From Stercorarius parasiticus (lineage: Eukaryota; Chordata; Aves; Charadriiformes; Stercorariidae): a stretch of DNA of 64,000 bases. Below the pieces are notes generated by a model. It made no database searches. It had not been told where the DNA came from and saw nothing but the letters and a program-made list of their open reading frames with translations. Position 1 is the first letter of the stretch. Each line of letters starts with the position of its first letter. The position numbers and the translations under genes are program-made. Of the stretch, positions 24,141-37,704 are shown piece after piece. The stretch is taken from positions 186,001 through 250,000 of the forward strand of contig VWZL01002565.1 in the NCBI GenBank assembly GCA_013396915.1, written 5' to 3'.

Positions 24141-27100
24141 AATTTATATGGCATGCTAGTTTTCCATTTGTATTTTCTTACTTTAAAAGTAAAAGGAATT
24201 AAAATAGTCTATTACATTAACAACATGAATGAAATGTCAATATTAAGGGAGAAAAGCTGAGTGTTTTTTTCATAAACTTCACTGTTCTGTATATAGGAAA
24301 GATATTGATATAAAATAGACTTCTACCAAGGACAATGATGAAATTATTTATATCCTAGCAGTATCTAAGGGACATTTTAACAGCAGCTTCTAACACTACT
24401 TCCAAAAACAGCAATTTCTGTAACCTACCTAAAAGGATTCTGAAAATGCTGGCTGAGGAGCACACTGTCTCATTAACACTGATTTTCAGTTAGTGTTATA
24501 ACACTGGGGAAATCATAGAATGGGAACAAAGCTAATATTGCATTAACACTTTAAAAAAGAAACAGGATAACCTGTGTCTGCCAATAAGATATCAGCCCTG
24601 GGCAAAACAATAAACTATGTTATATTATTTAATTAATAATGAATTAAAGTAATATAATTTATTCCACTGAATATTGGCAACTAATTTGTTATCTTTCTTT
24701 GATAAGGCTACAAATGTAGTACTCAAAAGTCATACATTTTAGATTCTGTAAGGAATCCCACTCATTGCCAAGCAAATATGATCACTATGATCTTATCCCC
24801 ATGGGACGTGTTAAATGGATTAAGAACTACCCAACCCATAGATCTTGGCTTGATGCAGTTTGGCACTGCTCATCAGAGGGAAATGGAAGAGGGGTGGGAT
24901 TTCACATGGCTTGGTACTAGCATGACTATCTCAAAGTTCTGTTCATTCCCTAATCCATAAAGTGTTCTGATATGCTGGAGAGTCGGTCTATATATATGAG
25001 CAATCAAAGTGTCACCACACATTAACAGAACCATGGTGCTCTGATTTTATCAATGAAGAAAACTACAGAGAGAACTAACCAAAACCCTTTTTTTTTCATT
25101 TTTTTTTTTCCTAGAGCAATATTCTCATTCAGACAGTAAATGATTCTTGAAAGTCCTATTTAGAAGGTTATAATATCATATTGCAAAATCATGGAAAGCA
25201 TAAAATCAATAACAACTACTCTTATTATATACATGATGCAATTGGGCGTAAAAATGCTAATTCAGAACAGACAAAGGGTTTAAATGTCTACAGCACAATT
25301 TCACATTTGCTGTGCATTCAGTTACAAAGGACAAAATGCAGAGAAGAGAAAAGAGAATTAATTTCTAACATAACCCGGAAAGGGAGAGAGAACATTTGAG
25401 GAGATTTTATGAAAGATCAGAGCCAGAATTTGTAGAACAGATTGTCAAAGAATTCCGGCTTCTCTAGTGAAGAAGAGTGGCCAAAGGCTAAGGAGCCATT
25501 TAAACTTGCTTTATGGGTTCTTTGAGTTGTACCTGTGGGGCAGAATTCAAGCTGCAGGAGATGTAGCAGCTGCATGTCTGGATTTGGCCCTGTGGAATTA
25601 TGAGCCTTTAGTCTTCATTATAGAAGTTATCAGACACATAGGTAGTGACAAAGACTACCCCAGTGTATGCCTACGTGTTACTGATATTTCCATTCCAAAT
25701 GACCTTATGTAATTTCCTTCTATCCATGCATATCCTACAGAAATCACAAAGGTTATTCACTCTTCATTGAGTCTCATTTACACGTCAGAGTGCCAGGTTA
25801 GTTGTGTATCTCTTTCAATAGTGCACAAAAAGGTCTTGCCATTATTAACTAAAGACAACATTTAAGCCAATGTAAACAACTCTGTACAAAGTCTAACAAA
25901 GTAAAACTACTTAAAAGGCATCTACTTGAAGGAAATTATCAGTAATGAAGACCTATATAATTTTAGATGCCACTTTTCAAGATATGGTATTTTTACAGTA
26001 TTGCATTCCCTCCCAAAACATTTATGGAAGGCAAGCTATGTGCTTTACATTAACTCTTTAACTATGTTTAAACTCCTTCCTTTTTATCTTCACTATAAAA
26101 CCAAGAATGATTGATTACTAAGGTGCAAGGAGTATATTTTCAAAATATGATTGTCAAAATATCAAAAAAAAATCGGGTTTTCCTTCAATGAAGCTGCTAT
26201 GTGCTGGGATTTGCTCTCCAAATCATGAGTTTGTTTAGAGTCTAATATCAACGAGGAGTTTATTTCGTCTGATACATGTATTTCATTCAGCTACATCTAT
26301 TGGGCAAAGGAAAAAGCAATAAAAATTCTTTATTAAAATTGTTTTTCAAGTTCATCTGTAAATTCTAGCTACTCAAACAGTGAAAGTAGCCTTAGGTAAA
26401 TAAATCATCAAATGCCTTCCCTGATGTTTCTATACTAGCCAGAAAATAAAGTTAAAAATATACAAAGAAGCTAGTAACTCCAGAATGAAAATGTAATCAA
26501 ACCAGGCATAAACATCCACCATATTCCAAGTACATCCAAAACCTAGTAAGAGAACATGATGAATTCCTGAGAAGCTTAAACCATGTATCCTTATCCATGT
26601 TATCCAAAGTTACAGGAGTTTCCAAAAGAACTTAAGCCCTCTCCTTATGCAAACAGACCTCTGAAATTTGAACCTCTTTTTGTAGGGCAGTCCTTGCCCA
26701 ACAACAGTCTTGATTTCTCCTTCGTATTACATTCAGAATGTGCATGTAAATTATTTCTCTCCTCTGAGTTTTGAGAAAAAGGTTAGAGATATACATATCA
26801 CAGAGTAGGTGAAATAGAAGTTTTCTCAAATACAGTCAATATCTCATCTGAAATAAAGATGCTTCAATAGAATAATACTCATCTACACTAGGCGAAGGCC
26901 CAGCTCAGAGCACTGGAGGAGGCACAAGAGATGATACTGGGATGCAAAAATAGATTTCCAGTGTCACAGGTTCTCCTGACTAGCCTCCAGCTATGGCTCC
27001 AGAAGGGTGTAATTCATTTACACCCTGCTGTATCAGCTGTCACCATGCAAATGTCTCAGATATCATCAAGCATATGAAAATCATACCATATGCTAGATAA

Positions 27101-29933
27101 CAGGTGGATATACATATTACCTTAGAAACGTGATGGTTTTTGTCTTCCAGGACATCTTGACCTGATTCTGAATGTAATTTGATAAACTGGCTGGGGCTGT
27201 ATCATCTGTAAGCTTCTCATTAAGTTATTCTAAGACAGATGCTGGTAAAGAAAGACATGTCATAGACGGATCTAATAGGTCAAAAATACATTTCAGAATA
27301 ACTGTCTCTCTATATAGAATTCTAAGCTGTAAAACGTGAAGCATTCTTGTGGTCAGAAGGATATAATTAGTACTAAAATGCTAGATATACTATTTTCTTG
27401 AAGTGAAAAGCTCTTCAAGCTTTCATTGTGGTCATTGTTGTCTTTCATGATTTTATAGTACTTTCTCATTTTATTGTGCTTTTCACAACAACTATTGATG
27501 TTTGGATATCGATTAAGTATATGTTTGATATGATCAAACTATGAAAATTGAGTTTTATATTTTTTATGAGGTTTGAAAATACGATCCAAACAGCAAATGT
27601 CTAGACACTAGCTGCTACTATATCAGAAAAAAAGAAAAAGAAAAAAAAATTACCCCTCATTAAGACCCTTAACTCATTCGCTACTTTATTAATTTATACT
27701 TAATGAGAAGTAGTCCACAGACAGCAAGCCGTACTGGAGGAACTGCTGTGTTTTGGCTAGCTGTAATCTCTGTCGTATAACAGGTCTGCTCCATAATGGA
27801 AAAACAGCATTCTCCTGCATGCCAGTTTTTTAATGGAATGATGTGTCAGGAATGTGGAGCAATAGAAGAGATGTTTTCCTCCATTCTGACCTTTTATAGT
27901 AGCAGTGATGCAGTTAAACCAAATGAAAGCCTGCAGTCCTAATAGCATAGCTTCAGAGCGGAAATTCTTGCCAAATAGTATCTAATTATCTGCTGAATGT
28001 ATTTCAGTATAAAAACATGTGTTAAAACCTTACAGTTTCTCAGCATAGAAAAAGTAAAACTGATAGGGAGAACAACTGTAAGTCTTCAAATAATATTCCT
28101 AGAAAGTATGTATGATACAGGGAAATCAGGGCACATGACTTCATAACCAAATAAAGCCCTTTGCTTCAGTCTGTGTTAGAAAAGTATTTCATGTTCAGCT
28201 GAAAACAACTGAGTGAAGGAACTAACTTTTTTTTCTAAAAATCATGTGATTTGGAAACACTAAAAAAACCTAGGTATTCAAAACACACTGAAAAGCCCAC
28301 TGTTGTTCCACTGGCTTGATTTTCCCCCTGAAATTGATACTTTGATTAAATCATGAAATATTTAATATTTTCTGAATAAAAAAATCCACTTCTATTATTC
28401 TATTATGAAATAAGAATGAATATGTAAAAGTAAAACAGAAGGCAGGAATGACTTTCTGAAAAAAAAACAAAGCAAATTATCATTTACCTCCAATACTAGC
28501 CTTCCTTTCAGAGAGACTTCCCTACTGTTTCCAAGATTAGTTTTGTCTGCTTTGCCAAAACTAGCCCCAGTGCCCAATAGTATTCTGTCAGGCAATATTT
28601 TGCATCATTGCAAGAAATAACATTAAAAAAAAAATAATTATTCTGCTAGTGTATTGTATTATTCCTGGCTGAAACGTAATCATTAGAATTATGGGAAAAT
28701 AACAGCAGGAACAGTTAGCAAAAATTTAGTCCAAGGGAATATTCTGAACTCAGACCATGGCGCTATTTGCTGTCACTTGCCACATTTGAAATGCTGTGTT
28801 GCATATTACATCATATGTTTCTCCTCCCCTTTCCCCAAATCAGAAAGGAAATTAGAACAAATAGAAATAAATAAGTGCTGTGCAGCATTGTAATTATTTT
28901 TCTGCTCTCTGGCAGTACCTACATCCCTCATATGTAGCTCAACCATACTAAGGTCCCACAGCCTTTTTCCAGACACAAAAAAGAATCACTAATTTAAAGT
29001 TTCCGGAAACTAAAAAAATCTCAGGTTTGCTATGTTATGTAGATTTACAAATTAAAGTTTTCTCTCAAGATATGTCAAGATGACAGATAGATATCATCTG
29101 CAGAAGAGCCAAAATCACTTTTTTTCACAAGAGAGTTCTAACCCACATGCAAGAAGACACTGCAAAGGGTTTTTTTCCGAATTGCTCTTTTCTTCTGAAC
29201 AGATTTTTCTGAATCTATTCCATGTCATCTAAAATTATTAAGTAGTTATTGATACAGAGATAAACAGTAGGAGAAACATTAGGACTCTTGTTCAGATGGC
29301 TAAACATCTAATATAGGTTTTACCTCAAGTAACCATAGAGAACCAAAAGGTAATAATCTGGTCTACAATACTTACTTTTGGTTAAACTATCTGTACAAGC
29401 ACTGCCTGAAGATGACTCATGTTACCTTAAATGTCTCTTAAAATGGGATGTCACAACCTCCGAACAGTCTGTTTCTTTCCGCTAATATGAAAGGATTTTT
29501 GTTAACTACAATTCAAACATTAGCCCCAGATATATCTGTTGATTGGAATGAAACCTACCTAAAGAAATGTATCTCCAATGTAAGCTGTCTGTATTAACAG
29601 CAAATCAAAGACTGTCATTCTGATGATTTCTCATTCCTGTATATGTCTTCCAGAGGGATATTCCACCACATAGCAGGAGACGTGGTTTGAGACACTCCCC
29701 AGATAAGACTAACATCCTTGTTAGTGTAAAAATCTCGCCTTTGAGTAAATGATGAATGCCTCCCTCTCAATCAAGTTTTTTAACAAGTCCAACCACACAT
29801 CTTCCTGTCTCCTTACTTTTCCTTAGAAATACATGTGGAATCTTTTGTGCAAATAAATGCCAAAGCCCCTGATTATTTTTTTTTCTCATTTTCATGAAGA
29901 GAACATATCCATATTAAAATCAAAGTCTGACTA

Positions 29934-29951
29934 GGGGTGGGAGGGGGTGGG
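29934..29951 (+). other. G-quadruplex motif
   Basis: Four G-runs (4, 3, 5, 3) separated by single bases (T, A, T) fit the strict G4 pattern with the shortest possible loops. It stands alone in AT-rich sequence. Confidence 0.85.
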
Positions 29952-32016
29952 TGGTGTCTTCCACCAATTTTCTGTTCATCTGCCTTACTGAACACTTGAT
30001 TGTTTGCATATGGCATGATGAAAGAGTACTAGTCTAAGTCCAGAGTTGTTGGCTTCCTTTCCTTTTTCCATTTTTTCTTCTCCTGTAGCTTTTACAGATA
30101 AAATGCAAAGGTGAAAGGGTGGGGTCACGTGTGATCCAGATAAGGTCTCAGTGTTAAAGACTGTGATATGAGCAGTTGGGCTGCAACTCAGGTTGTTCTT
30201 AATATATCAAGGCTCTAAAGACAAAACCTTGTCAAACCTGTTGGATCATTTTTTTTTTTCCTTAAGCCAATTACTTGAAGTTCTTCAATTACAGTCTCCA
30301 TACTATAGGAAATTACGTCATGCCTCCATGTGTATGAGATCTTTCATATCTGTGCTAAATGATGTTACCATGAAAATGCAGGCACAACAATGAGGAAATT
30401 TTACAAACACACTGTCCAGTAATATAAATAATAAAGAAATAATCTAGCATAGTCCCAAATCTGCAGATTTTAAGCAGACTTTAGCACTTGGGGACACCAC
30501 TCAAATACTTCGTTTTGAACGCATGTTTGTTAAAGCTTATATTATCTCAGCATTAAATAATTATTCTTTCAGGTTTGGATTTTGTTTTTTTTTTTAAAAA
30601 AAAGGTTTATCGTCTTCCTTCGTTTGAATATTTTAAAGTCAGAAGAGTGACTTTAACTTTTCCTTGTGATACTCCCTAGTTCTTCTTTCACAGCGCCTTC
30701 TATAACAAATTTCAAAAACAAGCAGAAACTTAAATATGAAAATCACATTCAAGTCTCCCTTTAATTTTAAACCTATAATCAAGTTGTTGATGATAAATAA
30801 GGTAGAATAGAATTCAATTCTTCCGTTTCTTTCTATCAGTTAAGGAATCTCTTCTAAAGGTATCTAAGGTACAAGGATGACTAAGGATGTTGCTTTTTTA
30901 GAATCAGTTTATCTATTAAAGGTTCTAAAATATAACCAGATCCTTTACAGTACGAAGTTGCAATCAGTGTCCTGACTTTAATAAATGTTATAATAAATAG
31001 CATGAATATATTAAAAACAATAAAAATATTCATGGACAATATCTTATGAATTCTCAGATAGGAGCAACATAGAAGTAGTAGACAGATCAATAACACAACT
31101 GAAATTTTCCTATCTAACTTTATATCTCAAAAATAATCTAGGTAAATCACGTACATCCCCTGCACTCAGTGAAGATGAAGGATATGTACTTGAGACAAAA
31201 ATGAATACCACATGTTAGAGGCACCTCTATAGGATGGGGGACAATGAAGCACCTCTTTCTGTAGATTATTTTTGGACTGTTAACTGTAGAAACAGCTTAA
31301 ACTCTGTAGCAATATTTTTGACTGTTGCAATTTGGACAGATAAGCTGGCACCCTCTGACTGCAGGACTGCCTAAATTGTGGTGCACAGATAGTATTGAGT
31401 GCTATTTTTAAGCTAATAAACTCTGCTGTATGCAGCTAAACTGTTGCTACACTGTGTGAATATATTTGCTCAGGTCAATAGAGCTCAGGTCAGGTGCTTC
31501 CCTGAGCAGTGCAGTCATGCCCAAGTGCGTCCTAGGAGGGGATGTTAGTACGGAGAGGACAGTAATTTGATCAGATAGACCTGAAAAACTGTGAGAAAAG
31601 CATTAAAAAAAAGCCAAAAAAAAACCCCAAACCACTCCCCCTCCAGAAAAAAAACCCACAACCCTCCCTCCCCAAATAAACATAATGTTTCTGATTGCTA
31701 GAAGAAAAAAATTCTGCAGATATTTTTCAGCCTGCGTGAAAGTCATTGCTTTGTTTCATTTCAATCAATGTTAAAAAGATAAAACTTTTAATTTAATCTT
31801 TTAAAAATGGTGTTCTTGTATGAATCCTAAATGTTTTGTATTACAAAATGAATCTTGGCAATATTTCTGTGATGTACAGAAATTCTTGCTTAATAACAAC
31901 ACAATTAGAATGCAGAGGAAATAGACCTGAGTAAATGCTATATATTAGGCTCCAGAACAATCTAACAATAGTTAAGTGTCTCATTAACTGAGTTAGCTGC
32001 GTTTCCGTGGTCATTA

Positions 32017-32069
32017 NNNNNNNNNNNNNNNNNNNNNNNNNNNNNNNNNNNNNNNNNNNNNNNNNNNNN
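32017..32069. other. Assembly gap (53 N)
   Basis: Unresolved bases. The sequence resumes at 32070 in a pyrimidine microsatellite, so the missing piece is probably part of that repeat and its true length may differ from 53. Confidence 0.98.
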
Positions 32070-32107
32070 CCTCCTTCTTTTCCTTCCTTCCTTCTTTCCT
32101 TCCTCCC
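32070..32107. repeat. Pyrimidine microsatellite (CCTT)n, gap edge
   Basis: All pyrimidine, made of CCTTC/CTTT words. It is the right-hand edge of a repeat cut by the gap. Confidence 0.9.
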
Positions 32108-32893
32108 TAACACTTTTACAATTAAACCTCAATGATTACTGGGAAAACAATACAAAATAAACCTTGTCTTTCTCTCTTATCTAAAAAGAAGGCCAAGACG
32201 AGCTATAAAGCAAGGGGTGAGAAGAGGTGGTATTTTACTATGGAAAGAGAAGTCCATTCCTATTTTAAGAGCCTTAGTATAGCACTATACAAATCTTATT
32301 AGTCTCAGTTCAACTATACTAAAAGGTTTTTTGGGGTGATGTAGAAAGGATTTAGAAAATTGGCACAAAGGAAATAAGTCACAAGTTTTGAACAAAGTGT
32401 CCCCACAAAGCCAGGTGAGCAGCTTGATGACTCCCGAACAACTATGAAATATGCAAAATGAATGGGAGACAGCCACTTTGTCTACCATGAGTGGATAAAG
32501 GTTTTTTATCTATCTTAATCTAGATAACTATCCAATTTTAACTATCTGATATTGCTATGAGTACAGTAAATAAGTAAGATGGAGTGTAGAAAGAGTGAGC
32601 TGCCAAGTCATCCCACCTCTGAAGACAGTTTTGTTCCTTGTTAACATGTGTACAATAGTATTACCCCAAAAGACTATGAGTATGTACAGGTGGGATGTAT
32701 CTAGCTTCCATTATGTAGTGCAGCAATAGGTACATTTTATTCGGCTAAACACTACACACTTAATGAATGCAGTGAACACATGATAGTAAATGCATATAGA
32801 GATTAGTCCATCCTTTTGATTAAAAGAACAGAAGATGCTATCTGACTAGTGCATGCAACAATTACTTTTTCTAAGCCCAATTAAAATTAGAGT
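32108..32893. other. AT-rich stretch, nothing recognised
   Basis: No gene or repeat family recognised between the gap and the CR1. Confidence 0.5.
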
Positions 32894-33271
32894 TCACAGA
32901 ATCACAGAACGGGCTGGGTTGGAAGGGACCTTAAAGATCATCTAGTTCCAACCCCTCTGCCATGGGTAGGGACACCTCCCACTAGACCGGGCTGCTCAAA
33001 GCCCCATCCAGTCTGGCCTTGAACACTTCCAGGGAAGGGGCATCCACAACTTCCCCGGGCAACTTGTTACAGTGCCTCACTGCCCTCACAGTAAATAATT
33101 TTTTCTTAAAATCTAATCTAAATTTCCCCTCTTTCAGTTTAAAACCGTTACCCCTCATCCTATCGCTACAGTCCCTGATAAAGAGTCCTTCCCCATCTCT
33201 CCTGTAGGCCCCCTTTAGGTACTGGAAGGCTGCTATAAGGTGTCCCCAGAGCCTTCTCTTCTCCAGGCTGA
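32894..33271 (-). mobile_element. CR1 LINE, 5'-truncated
   Basis: About 380 bp on the minus strand. The 3' end lies at 32894 (TCACAGAATCACAGAA), followed by a 3' untranslated region of the same type as 794-1403 and the ORF2 C-terminal segment. Truncation falls near 33271, in the part normally coding [11 protein letters not shown]. Confidence 0.95.
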
Positions 33272-33329
33272 AGAAGTTGTATACTTTTTTTTCTTTCGGT
33301 GGCCTAAAGGGTGATACTGTTGTAACCAA
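32982..33329 (-). pseudogene. CR1 ORF2 C-terminal remnant fused to flanking sequence
   Basis: A 115-residue open frame. Residues from about [20 protein letters not shown] through [11 protein letters not shown] and [20 protein letters not shown] to the stop are CR1 ORF2. The first 20 or so residues are flanking sequence outside the insertion that happens to be open. The ORF2 portion has no internal stop, which points to a fairly young or well-preserved copy, but the protein is only the tail. Confidence 0.88.
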
Positions 33330-34612
33330 GAGATATGAATCCTAACTACAGAGAAAAGCCTATTTGACTTCGTACGTAACACTTTATCAAATTGCAACAT
33401 GGGATACGTTCCCACATAAAGCAGTTCTATCTATCAGTTCCCATTCAATTTGAAAACAACACTGATTATGGGTCCTCAAGATGTTTGCCAGGTCCTAAAA
33501 GTCAATATCCTCACAAACATAGCAGATCATGACATATAATTTATGTAGGAAATGAGCCGAGTTATAATTTTGTTAATTTGAGACCATCAGTGGAGTAAGT
33601 TTACCCACAGAAATCATCCTAAATATAATTAATGGATATAACCATAAATAGTATTAATGTGAAGCTGTTCTCCAAGTGTTAAGTGGTTGTTATGGTGATA
33701 ACATATTAAACTAAAAATTACTACGAAAGTTACTCAATATTAATTCTAAATTTGTAAAACTATCAAGAGAGTTAGGAAATGAAGATTTTGAAAAAATTAT
33801 TCAAAGCACCTGCATGTGTTTCATGAGCAAAATGAATTGCCATATTAAATTATCAGAATGATATTAACATTAAGGGACCATTAGTATCATTCATAATTAT
33901 TCATTATCTTTAAGTTGAATCATATGTCATTTCCTTGACATACTGTATTTATTATTAAAAAGGTTAGCTTTCCAAAACTCTAATTACGGATATAGAGCAT
34001 ATGGAAGATATACATAGTAAGTAAAAGTAAAGAAAAATATTCTCAAGCAATTTTTCTGTAAAGAATGGAATATTTTATCTAGAAACTTAAGCCACTTGGG
34101 ATGAAAGCTGGGACAGAAAGAATAAATTAGAATAGCGTATAATGAATGGAAAGTGAAGACAAAGGAAAAGCAATGGCATCAAGACAATCAGTCACTGTTT
34201 TCCTTAATAGTCCGGATGTTACAACATATATTTTTCATTAAACTCTTTAAACTAGGATGTGGCAAATGTCCCTGAAGTATAGCATAATCTTTGATTTTTC
34301 ATAAATTTTAATATTTTCATTATTCATAAGAAGATATTTGCTTCCTTTTGAGACTCTACACATGGCCTGTGCAACTGGTCTGAGGTGTACTTTGATTCTG
34401 GATTATACATTTACACACACACACAAATTTAATGTAACATTTATTCCAGTACGGATTTCTGCTAATATGAACTAAAGGTTATAGAACCATGAGTTTAATC
34501 TTTACTCAAGTGCTCTGTGACAGATGGATTTGCTGCTTGGTCCCAGTTCTCCACTGACATACCCCTAAGTGGCAATTAGTCTGTGTCTTACATAGCCTCA
34601 GCTGTTCTGCAC
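33272..34612. other. AT-rich non-coding stretch
   Basis: No gene seen. A short CA run lies at 34412-34425. Confidence 0.5.
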
Positions 34613-34678
34613 TGACAATGATAAACAATAATAAAAGCTCTACTGGCTTCAGTGGAGCCACACCAGCTGAAATTGTCA
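34613..34678. mobile_element. Small palindromic element, unclassified
   Basis: Outer arms TGACAAT (34613-34619) and ATTGTCA (34672-34678) enclose an inner stem GCTCTACTG (34637-34645) against CAGTGGAGC (34650-34658), with a 4-base loop and one G-T type mismatch. The TGGCTTCAGTGGAGCCACAC wording recalls old palindromic repeats seen across birds and reptiles. That resemblance is from memory. Confidence 0.4.
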
Positions 34679-37600
34679 TGCCATGATTCCAAATAATTAA
34701 TATAGTGATAACTACCAACAAAAGCTAAACCCTACATTTCAAAATTATCTTAAGGTTTTTAGGAAAAAAATAGAATGAAATGAACTTTTAAAAAACAGGC
34801 ACTCTTAAAAAACATCACCAATTTCTTCATGTTTATAAGTGTGCAAACAAGTTCAACGTGTTTAGGAGACTGAGGTGAAGTATTTTCTTGTCATACAAGC
34901 CTACTCATGTATATGTGAACATCTTTAGACACTTAATGCCTGTCACCCTCCTGGAGACAGCTCTGACTGTGACAAAACAGGAATTCCAGAAAGCAATATC
35001 ACACCCTAGCCTAGGAGTCACACGCACATCTTGAAAAGAATGTCAAGGACTATCTCTTGAGCCATTACACATTCTTCTGTCTTGAGGTTTGAACTCTTTT
35101 CACATGTTTGTCTGACAGAGTTTGTCACTATTCTTTGATTATTAGGCACTAATATTATTTAGTATTTACAGGAGTGCACAAAGCTTAAGAAAATTTCCAA
35201 AATCAATGGATGAACTGATTTTCCCCAACATACATGTATATATTCACTGAGTTCGGCTTTGCATTTAGGGTTGCTTGAAAATCATCCCTTTTCTTATAAG
35301 CCTGCTGCTAGTTATGAAAAATGGACTCCAGAAGAGCATCTATTATTCAGTTTTTCAATTAAAAAAAAATCCATGGACGTCAGTTATTTGGCTTCAGCCC
35401 TTTCTCAGTAAAGTCACAAATACTGCAAATACAAGGCCGGTGGTTGCTGCAATTAATTTATTTTGATTTCAGAGCATTCAAGAAATAGATTACGCAATGC
35501 CCGTCTCACCCTTGATGATCTTGTTAAATTAAAAAAAAAAGATCTTTATTTTTAGGTAGGAAAAGATTGGACATCGCATCACCTAAGATGAACCTGCACC
35601 CAAAAAAGAATGATAACCTAAGGAGATGCAGTCAGGTCTTGACAGTAACGGAAAGATAGTGATAGCTTGTTATATTGCAGTTTAGCTTCTCAGCCTCCTC
35701 TTTCTCCATGTCTTCACCCTCTCTTTGCTTAGCAACTGCTGGAAATTAAGAAATTTATCTAACCTCTTTCACAGATGTTCTGCAGCAAGACCACTGTCTG
35801 TCATATCCCCACTTTAACCCTAAAGGTGGGAATTCTTTTTTACTACTGTGTAGCCTCACATGTTCTATGCATCTACATAAGGGAAACCAGCTATTCTGCA
35901 ATGTTTTTTGTCCTGAAATAGCTGGTGTGTTCCTAGTACTCAGAGCTGTGCCTCTGAGACAATTCAGTGTGTCTCTACTAGAAATCTACTCTCTCCTTCC
36001 TTGGTGTCTCCTCTTTTGTCAGGACAAAAGTACCACCGTTAATTTGGAATGGCAAACACCACCCCTTCAACAAAATCAATATGTATGCCCCATCCCATAG
36101 AAAGTCCTATTCTCAGTCAATCCCAAGGGCAGGGACAATCTTTGCTTGTTTTTTTCCTTGCCTTTTTCTCTCTGACTGAAACATCTGTCCTAAAATGCAT
36201 CCGTTTACAAGTTATACTGTGCACCGCAAGTTAAAAACAGCAAAATGCTAACTCAAGAAGAACTAAAACCCATAAAAATGAATCTTGGATGTTTTTCTTC
36301 AGATGTCTGGAGTTCTTCAGATGAAATTGCAGCCGTACTCCAACATATAAATTTTGAACTATCTTGCAATATTTGGATCAATGATTTAAAAAGCTTTCTT
36401 TTTTTTCCTTACTTGTACAATTCTCGTCCTTTATTGTGATTGACTCTTCTCTGAGGTACCTATAGGCATTAAGTAAACCAAGTGCAGTTGGTGTATTTGA
36501 ATGGAGTCATTGACTGAAGTCAATTGCCTGTACACAATTATCATCTAAATTACTTTGCAAAACTATTTTACGTGTTTCCTGCTTAAAAGCACAGTAACTT
36601 CTTTATACTTGACCTTTCTTCTATTACTTTCAATACCCTTTAAGATGATTGACAGTAGTTTTTTAGCTACAAATTTTGTTCACAGTCAAGTTGGCCATTT
36701 CATACTTCTGTTTTCTTACCCACTTGGATTCTGAACAAACAAGATTTCTAAAGACCTCCCAACTCATTAACCCTACACCCTTTCTTAGGGAGAAACCACC
36801 TCATATAATCCAACTCCCAAATCTTTTAAATTAAATGGAATTAGAGTGGTTTCTTTTGCCTAACGATAGCAATAACAGTAACAATAACAATATTTATTTT
36901 TTCTAGGGTGTCACTGATGATATGACTGTATGACACATTCTGATTTTCATACGAACTACACCAATTGGCAGTCCATCCCATTTCATTCCTATTCTAACAC
37001 TGTCCTGTAGACTAGTTGTTATTTTCCTAATTTTTAACTCCTTATACTTACAAACAGTTATTGTTTCCCCATCAAATTTTGCTTGAATAAAACTCAAGTT
37101 TTCGATCTTTTCCAGATATGAAATGCTATTCATTCCTCCAACACTTTAGTAGTTTTTCTTTATAGATGCTTAGTTTTGAATAACTTTTTCCTTGCTGGAA
37201 ACATCACAGTGTTGTGGCCTGGGTCTTATCAATGCCTTTTAATGGATTTTTTTCTCTCTCTTTTTTTTGTTTTTATTTTTTTAAATATGACAAGTCACAA
37301 CAAGTATTTACAGACACCTAACTTTTCTTCTCCCAGTAGAATAGCTTTCATGGTATTTCTCCAAAGCAATCTTTGACTTCTTTAGTTTTACTGATATCTT
37401 TGCTTTATATGTATAAACTTCTAATGAACTTATTAATAGGGTGACACTTCTCACAATTTGTCTTTTATTTCTGTCTCTCTGAAGAGATAACGCATTTCAA
37501 ACATGTTCCAGTCCTGACTGTTGTTCTCAGTTTCTGCTGCCATTCCACTATTCCTTTACAGAGCATGTATTACTATTGCAAGTTCTTCCTTTCAGTTTTC

Positions 37601-37704
37601 TAAGCTTCTTACATTAGCACAGAACTGACCACCTTCTCTATCTTACTCTAATTCCTGAGGATCTCAGCAGTGGTGCTGTTTCCTTTCTTCCTTGTGACCA
37701 TTTT
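34679..37704. other. AT-rich non-coding stretch
   Basis: No gene or repeat family recognised. Confidence 0.5.

Larger units (their letters stand above)
21863..32016. other. AT-rich non-coding stretch
   Basis: No gene or RNA gene seen over about 10 kb. Items noted: a C-run tract at 22527-22552, a TATG/ACAT-rich patch at 24000-24140, an AT-only imperfect hairpin at 24620-24657, a 9-base palindromic stem at 27004-27026 (AGGGTGTAA against TTACACCCT), a G-quadruplex motif at 29934-29951 and an A/C-rich run at 31595-31680. Open frames of 60-80 codons here show no recognisable domain. Confidence 0.5.

Noticed and set aside
24620..24657. AT-only imperfect hairpin of 15 bp with one bulge
   Set aside because: Made only of A and T in very AT-rich sequence, so chance is a fair explanation.
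31841..32113. 90-codon minus frame
   Set aside because: It runs through the N gap and the adjacent microsatellite.
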